DNA of 64,000 nucleotides from contig JACKBL010000008.1 in the NCBI GenBank assembly GCA_020634515.1, positions 186,001 to 250,000 on the forward strand, given 5' to 3'. Both the position numbers and the translations under genes were made by a program. This document shows, piece by piece, positions 55,072 through 61,400 of the stretch (the first letter of the stretch is position 1; the number at the start of each line of letters is the position of its first letter). This DNA comes from Ardenticatenales bacterium. GTDB taxonomy: Bacteria > Chloroflexota > Anaerolineae > Promineifilales > Promineifilaceae. Below the pieces are notes generated by a model that saw only the letters and a list, made by a program, of their open reading frames with translations, ran no database searches and was not told where the DNA came from.

Positions 55072-58000
55072 TCTTTATTTCCTCGCAGATGTTTCTCAAA
55101 CAGAGCTAACTGGTCCGCGGATAACTTTGTGCGCCGGGCCGATAAACTGGCTCGCCGTTGCGCTAACCTGTCTTCGGCTGCCTGGAGCGGCGTCGGCGGC
55201 ATCTCTTGGGGCCTGGCGTGGATGAAAGACAGGAGAGTAGACAGCGCCTGATCGGGGTGAGCCGTCACGCTTTGCAGCAAGGCAACATAATGCCCCAGGA
55301 GTTGGGTGATGGTTTCCCGTTCAAATAAGGCTGTGTTGTACTCAATGAAGCCTGCTAAACGGTTTTGCGGTTGGACGGAAAACTCCAGGCGTAGATCAAA
55401 CAAAGCTGTGCCGGTATCCAGTTCCAGCGGCCTGGCCTGGATGCCGCCTGCTTCAAATGCTGTCTGGGGCATGTTTTGCAGCGTGAACGTTGTTTGAAAC
55501 AGCGGGTTTTGGTCAGAGATGCGTTGCGGGCGACACATTTCCACCAGACGTTCTATCGGCACGTCTTGATGAGTATAGGCTTCCAACACAACTTCGCGTG
55601 TCTGCCGCACCAATGCCTGAAACGAGGGGGCGCTTTGGAAATTGAGTCGTAAAGCAAGAACATTCACAAAATAACCAATGAGAGGCTCTGTTTCACGTTG
55701 GTGTCGGCCAGCAATGGGCGCGCCGATAATCATCTCTGGTTGTCCTGTGTAACGGTGGAGGAGCGCGCCATAGGATGCCAGCAGCGTCATGAAGAGGGTG
55801 GCTTTGGCTTGTTGGCCGGCGGCGTATAGAGCGTCGCTCAAGACTTTGGGCAAGACAAACCATTGGCGGGCGCCGGCGAAGGTGTACCTGGCAGGTTTGG
55901 GGTGGTCACAAGGAAGCGTTAGGGGAGGGGGCAAGCTTGCCAACTGGGTTTGCCAGTAGGCTATCTGATCCGCCAGGATGGCTGGCTGCAGCCAGCGTCG
56001 CTGCCAAAGGGCGACATCTTTGTACTGAATGGGGAGTGGGGACAGGGTGGGTTCCTTCTTTTCCGCCCCAGCGCCATAGAGCGCGGCCAGTTCATTGGTC
56101 ATGACGACGAGGGACCAGCCATCGGTGATGATATGGTGCATGGATAAGAGCAATAGATGATTTTGGTCCGCTATACGGATGAGGCCCGCGTGCAGCAGCG
56201 GCGCTTGCGACATTTGAAAGGCACGCTGCCCAAAGACACGGGCTGCTTGAACGGCTTCTGCTTCTGCCTCTGCCTGGGGCAGTTGGTGTATATCTATGAG
56301 GGGGAGGGGGATGGTTGATGCCGGCATTATTCGCTGCGTCGGCTGGCCGTCAACCATGATGATGGCTGTCCGGATTGCTTCATGTCGCGCCAAAATCTGG
56401 TTGAGGCATTTTGTCAAGAGGGGTATATCCAGGGAACCAGACAGGCGCAGCGAGAAAAGGATATTATAAGCAGTGTTCCCAGGATACAATTGCTCAACGA
56501 GCCACAGTTGTTGTTGCCCCCAGGAAAGAGGAATGGGTGTGTTTGCGCCCAGGACATATGGCCGGATAGGCGGTAGACGGGGAGGATCAAGAGCTGTCTC
56601 GTTGTTGCTAAGCCATAGAGCTAGTTGCGCGATGGTGGGGTTTTCAAAGAATGCCGGCATGGTCAATGGCGTCCGCAAGGCAGCATTGATGCGCGAAATC
56701 GCTTGCAAAGCCGTGAGCGAGTTTCCCCCTAGCTCAAAAAAATCATCGTGTATGCCGATTGGCGCGACCGCCAATACCTGACGCCAGATAGCAGCCAGAC
56801 TATCTTCCAGAGGCGTGCGCGGAAAGCCGACGTCTGTTGCCGACAGTTCCGCGGTGGCTGCGCTTAAGGCGCGCCGGTCTATCTTTCCATTGGGCATCAG
56901 CGGCAGCGATGGGACCAGGACATACCTGGCCGGTATCATATAATCTGGCAAATGTGCTTGCACGAATGCTTGCGCCATTTTTTCAGATAGTTCTTGATTA
57001 TCTTCGCGCACAAGATAGGCTGTCAGATGCGTGGAGCCGGCGACTGGCTGCACCACTACCGCCGCCTCATGTACCGCGGGATGTTGTCGCAGCGCTGCTT
57101 CTATTTCGCCCAACTCGACGCGGAATCCGCGAATTTTCACCTGACGATCGATCCGGTCAAGATATTCGATTTGCCCATCGGGCATACGGCGAGCCAGGTC
57201 GCCGGTGCGATACAATCTACCTCCTGGCAGTAAGCTGAAAGGATCGGGAACGAACTTCTCCGCCGTCAACCCCGGTCGGTGCAGATAACCACGAGCCACC
57301 CCGATTCCGCCGATACACAGTTCGCCAGAAACGCCCGGCGCTACGGGCCGGCCCCATTCATCAAGTAGGTGGGTCGTCATGTTGTCCAGCGGGCGCCCAA
57401 TCGGAATTGTCGTGACGGCGTCGGCGCAGTGTTCATACACAGTTGTGGTAATGGTCGCTTCTGTTGGGCCATAAGCATTCCACCAGCGAATATGGCCGGC
57501 GGCTATTTCCCGCCATTGACGCAACCGCTCTGGTAAGACTATTTCGCTGCCGGCAATGACGGCTCGTAGCCAGGGGGAGGGTTTTTCTTGATGCCGCGCC
57601 AGGTGAGTGACCCATTCATGCCAGTAAGATGCCGGCAGATTAAGAACCGTTAGCGCCGCCTCCGTCACAGATTGCCCAAACGCTTCCAGAGAAAGCAGGT
57701 GCTCCATTCGCAGAAAAACGAGACCGCCGGCCAGCCAGGTTGGGTACAGTTCTTCCGCGGCCACGTCAAAATTCATGGAGGCAAACTGCAATACCCGATC
57801 TCGCGCAGTCAGGTCATAAGCGACCATGACGGCGTGACTGTGGTTCACCAGCGACCGGTGCGTCACCATAACGCCTTTCGGTTGACCGGTGGAGCCAGAG
57901 GTATAGAGGACATAGGCCAGGTTCGCGGGGTCAATCAAGACAGGCGGAGCAACGTCAGGTTTCGTAGCGATGGCGGCACGGTCTCTGCTAAGGCAGACAA

Positions 58001-58400
58001 CCTTTATGTCACGGTCATCAACATCGTGCCGGTGGGCGTGAGCGGTTACGACCACGTTTATCCCCGCGTCCTGCAACACGTACTTAAGGCGGTCGGCAGG
58101 ATAGGCCGGATCAAGCGGCACGTACCCCCCACCTGCTTTAAGGACGCCCAGCAGGGCCACCGCCATTTCCACCGAACGATCCAGGTAGACGCCTACCAAC
58201 TCTTCGGGACGAACCCCTTGCTCGCACAAGTAGTGCGCGAGTTGGTTGGCGCGTCTATTCAGGACGTCATAGGTCAGGTGTTGGTCTCCACCGACCAGGG
58301 CCACTGCATCTGGACTCCCCACCGCCTGCCGGCGGAACATCTCAGGTATTGTTTGGGTAATTGCCGACGCCGCGGGCGGCTGGTCATGTGCCTTCAGCAT
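55068..58400 (-). CDS. NRPS B: A-T-C
   Basis: A 1110-residue synthetase that begins with an adenylation domain. YTSGSTGQPKG is near residue 180 and NGKIDRR near 510, both intact. The core FDVAAEELYPTW gives a code near DVENVAAITK, with Glu at the third position, which I cannot assign. The carrier FELGGNSLTALQ is near 565. The condensation domain follows (about 640-1060), with MHHIITDGWS. With no condensation domain in front, the A-T pair acts as a starter or takes its chain from the C domain only as donor. Start ATG 58400, six bases after AGGTGG, overlaps NRPS A by 17 bases; a longer frame to 58472 lies inside NRPS A. The C-terminal tail (last 35 residues) mirrors the N-terminus of NRPS C. 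Confidence 0.92.
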   Translation of the reverse strand: MLKAHDQPPAASAITQTIPEMFRRQAVGSPDAVALVGGDQHLTYDVLNRRANQLAHYLCEQGVRPEELVGVYLDRSVEMAVALLGVLKAGGGYVPLDPAYPADRLKYVLQDAGINVVVTAHAHRHDVDDRDIKVVCLSRDRAAIATKPDVAPPVLIDPANLAYVLYTSGSTGQPKGVMVTHRSLVNHSHAVMVAYDLTARDRVLQFASMNFDVAAEELYPTWLAGGLVFLRMEHLLSLEAFGQSVTEAALTVLNLPASYWHEWVTHLARHQEKPSPWLRAVIAGSEIVLPERLRQWREIAAGHIRWWNAYGPTEATITTTVYEHCADAVTTIPIGRPLDNMTTHLLDEWGRPVAPGVSGELCIGGIGVARGYLHRPGLTAEKFVPDPFSLLPGGRLYRTGDLARRMPDGQIEYLDRIDRQVKIRGFRVELGEIEAALRQHPAVHEAAVVVQPVAGSTHLTAYLVREDNQELSEKMAQAFVQAHLPDYMIPARYVLVPSLPLMPNGKIDRRALSAATAELSATDVGFPRTPLEDSLAAIWRQVLAVAPIGIHDDFFELGGNSLTALQAISRINAALRTPLTMPAFFENPTIAQLALWLSNNETALDPPRLPPIRPYVLGANTPIPLSWGQQQLWLVEQLYPGNTAYNILFSLRLSGSLDIPLLTKCLNQILARHEAIRTAIIMVDGQPTQRIMPASTIPLPLIDIHQLPQAEAEAEAVQAARVFGQRAFQMSQAPLLHAGLIRIADQNHLLLLSMHHIITDGWSLVVMTNELAALYGAGAEKKEPTLSPLPIQYKDVALWQRRWLQPAILADQIAYWQTQLASLPPPLTLPCDHPKPARYTFAGARQWFVLPKVLSDALYAAGQQAKATLFMTLLASYGALLHRYTGQPEMIIGAPIAGRHQRETEPLIGYFVNVLALRLNFQSAPSFQALVRQTREVVLEAYTHQDVPIERLVEMCRPQRISDQNPLFQTTFTLQNMPQTAFEAGGIQARPLELDTGTALFDLRLEFSVQPQNRLAGFIEYNTALFERETITQLLGHYVALLQSVTAHPDQALSTLLSFIHARPQEMPPTPLQAAEDRLAQRRASLSARRTKLSADQLALFEKHLRGNKE

Positions 58401-61400
58401 ATTTACCACCTGTGGAGAGGGCTTCTTCGTCCTCCAGCAGAGCCATGACTTCCTCTTCAGACAACCCTTCAATCTCCGTCAGCAGGATTTCATCCAGAGC
58501 CAGGGCCAACTCGGCAATCGTGGGTTGCTCGAAGAAAAGGCGCAGGGATAGTTCGACCTGAAAAACATCCTGAACTTTGGCCATCAGCTGGATGACCAGC
58601 ATGGAATGGCCGCCCAGTTCAAAGAAATTGTCATAGATGCCCGGCTGTTCAATTCCCAACGTTTCCGCCCACAATTCCGTCAGCATTTCCTCGGAAAGCG
58701 TGCGCGGTGCCACATATCCCCCATCCAATTCAGGACGCACTCGCTCCGGCGTCGGCAGCATCCGGCGGTCAAGTTTCCCACTAGTCGTCAAAGGCATTGC
58801 TTCGAGCATGACTATGGAGGTAGGAATCATGTAATCGGGCAATTTCTCTTGCAGAAAAGCCCGAATCTCATTAACGTTCAGCGCATGGTCTTCAATGCCC
58901 ACAACATAGGCTGTGAGATAACTGTTTCCGGGGGTATCCTCGCGCGCGATAACGGCTGCCTGTCCTACTTGGGGGTGCTCCGTTAATCTGGCCTCAATTT
59001 CACCGGGTTCGATGCGGAAGCCGCGAATCTTCACCTGGTTGTCCCCCCGCCCCACGAACTCAATGGTGCCATCTGGTCGATAGCGAGCCAGGTCGCCCGT
59101 TTTGTACAGGCGCGCCCCCGGGCGGTCGCTGTAAGGATGGGGGATGAAACGGGCGGCGGTCAGGCTGGGGTGGCGCAAATACCCCCGCGCCAGTCCGGCG
59201 CCGGCAATGTGCAATTCGCCCGGAATGCCCACCGGCGTGGGGTGCAAGTAAGGGTCGAGAATGTAAGCCTGCACATGGGGAATAGGGCGACCGAGCGGGA
59301 CTTCGTACTCGTGGTCGGCTTCGCGTTGGCTCAGATTGTCGCTGATAGCCACGATGGTGCCTTCGGTTGGGCCATAGGTGTTGACCAACTGGACCTGGGG
59401 GCTGACCAACGTGCGCCATTGCCGCCACCGTTCCGGCAGTGCCCGTTCCCCGCCAATAATGACCAGGCGGACCGTTTCTGGCCAGAGGAGGGTTTCGGCC
59501 ACCATGCCCCGAGTCAATTCGTGCCAGTAGGCAGTGGGCAGGTCGAGGAAGGTAATGGCCTGCTGCCGGCAGATGCGCAAGAAGTGAGCGGCTGGGCCGA
59601 GCATATCATCGGTACGTAGCAGCAGGGTCGCGCCAGAGGCGAGGCAGGGGTAGATTTCTTCGGCGGCGGTGTCAAAGCTGATGGAGGCAAACTGGAGTAC
59701 GCGGTCCGTGGCCGTCACCTGGAAGTTTTCGATGGCGGTGGTGGTGTAATCCGCCAGCGCGCCGTTGGAGATGGCCACGCCTTTGGGCAGGCCGGTGGAG
59801 CCAGAGGTGTAGATGATGTAGGCGTTCTGCTGGGGGTGGATAGCGACGCGGGGAGGGGTTGTCTCTTGTTGCGCCAGCCGGTCGGCGCAGGCGTCCAGGC
59901 AGAGGGTGTGTCCGTCGAAGGCGGGGGGTTGCGCCAGCAGTTGGCTGTGGGTGAGCAGCACGGCTGCGCCGGCATCGCGCAGCATGAATTCGCGGCGGCT
60001 GGCGGGGTAGAGCGGGTCTAATGGCAGGTACGCGCCGCCCGCTTTCAGGGTCGCCAGGAGAGCGACCAGCAGTTCCGGGGTGCGTTCCAGGCAAATGCCG
60101 ACGACCGTTTCCGCGCCGACGCCTTGCTGGCGCAGGTAGCGAGCCAGTTGGTTGGCGCGTTGTTCCAAAGCGGCGTAGCTGAGACAGGTGTCTTGATAGG
60201 CGATGGCGATGGCGTCTGGGGTGGCCGCCGCTTGAGCGGCGAAGCGGGCGTGGACGCTGTGGAAGGCTGGTCGTGGGGTGGGGGGAGGATTCCAGGCACG
60301 GAGGATTTGGGCTTCTGTATCGGGCGTTAGCAGGGGCAGATACCCGATGGGTTGGTCGGGGTCGGCCAGCGCCGCGCCGAGCAGTGTTTCAAACTGCGCG
60401 GCCAACCTGACGATGGTTTCGTCTTCGTAGAGGTCTGTGTTGTATTCCCAAGAGCAAATGATGCCGGCATTCTGCGCTTCAGCAAACAGCGCCAGGTCAA
60501 ATTTGGCGGCATTGGTCGAGACGCCAACCACATCATCCTCTGCTGTTGTGTCTGCCGTACCCTCTGTTGCCGCCATGTGCCGCCAATCCTGCCATTCAAA
60601 CAAGAACTGGACCAACACGTTACGGCTCATATCGCGCCGCGTTTGTAGACTGGCGATAATATGCTCAACAGGTAGGTCTTTGTGCAAGTGTGCCTCTAAG
60701 ACGACCTGGCGCGTGCGCTGCAATAACGCGCGAAACGTTGGGTTACCAGACAGGTCCGTGCGCAGCACAATGGTGTCCACAAAGAAGCCAATCAACTTTT
60801 CTAGCTCAGGTCGATCTCGATTGGCGAAAGAAGACCCGACTGTAATGTCTGTCTGCCCGGTCATACGCGACAGCAGTATTTTGAGTACGGCCATGCTGAT
60901 CATGAAACCGGTTACCGATTCTTGCCGGCAAAGCGCATCCAATCCCGCGTTCAATGAAGGAGACAACCTGACAGTCCGCGTTGCTCCGTTATCGGTTTGG
61001 ACAGGGGGATGTGGCCGGTCGGTTGGTAGTTGCAGTGGCGTAAAATTCGCTAACTTTTGTCGCCAATAGTCTTGCAAACGTTCTAGCGCCTCTCCCTGCA
61101 ACCGTTCCCGCTGCCAGTGAGCAAAATCAGCATACTGGATAGGCAATGCCGGCAGCGACGAGGGATCGCCGATCGCCAATGCCTCATAGAGGGATGTCAA
61201 CTCATTCTTGCGTAGTTGAATGGACCAGCCATCGCAAGAGATATGATGTTGCGTGAAAACGGTAACGTGCTCGTCTGCCGCCAGACGAATGAGGACTGCC
61301 CGCCAGGGCTGTTCCCGCTGTAAATGAAAGGGGCGTTGGGCCTGGGCGGATGCCAGCCGCATCATTTCGGCTTCGCGCGCTCTTTCAGACAGGTCGGCCA

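Noticed and set aside
58401..58472. N-terminal extension of NRPS B to 58472
   Set aside because: It overlaps coding sequence of NRPS A. ATG 58400 has a good ribosome site and gives the normal adenylation start.
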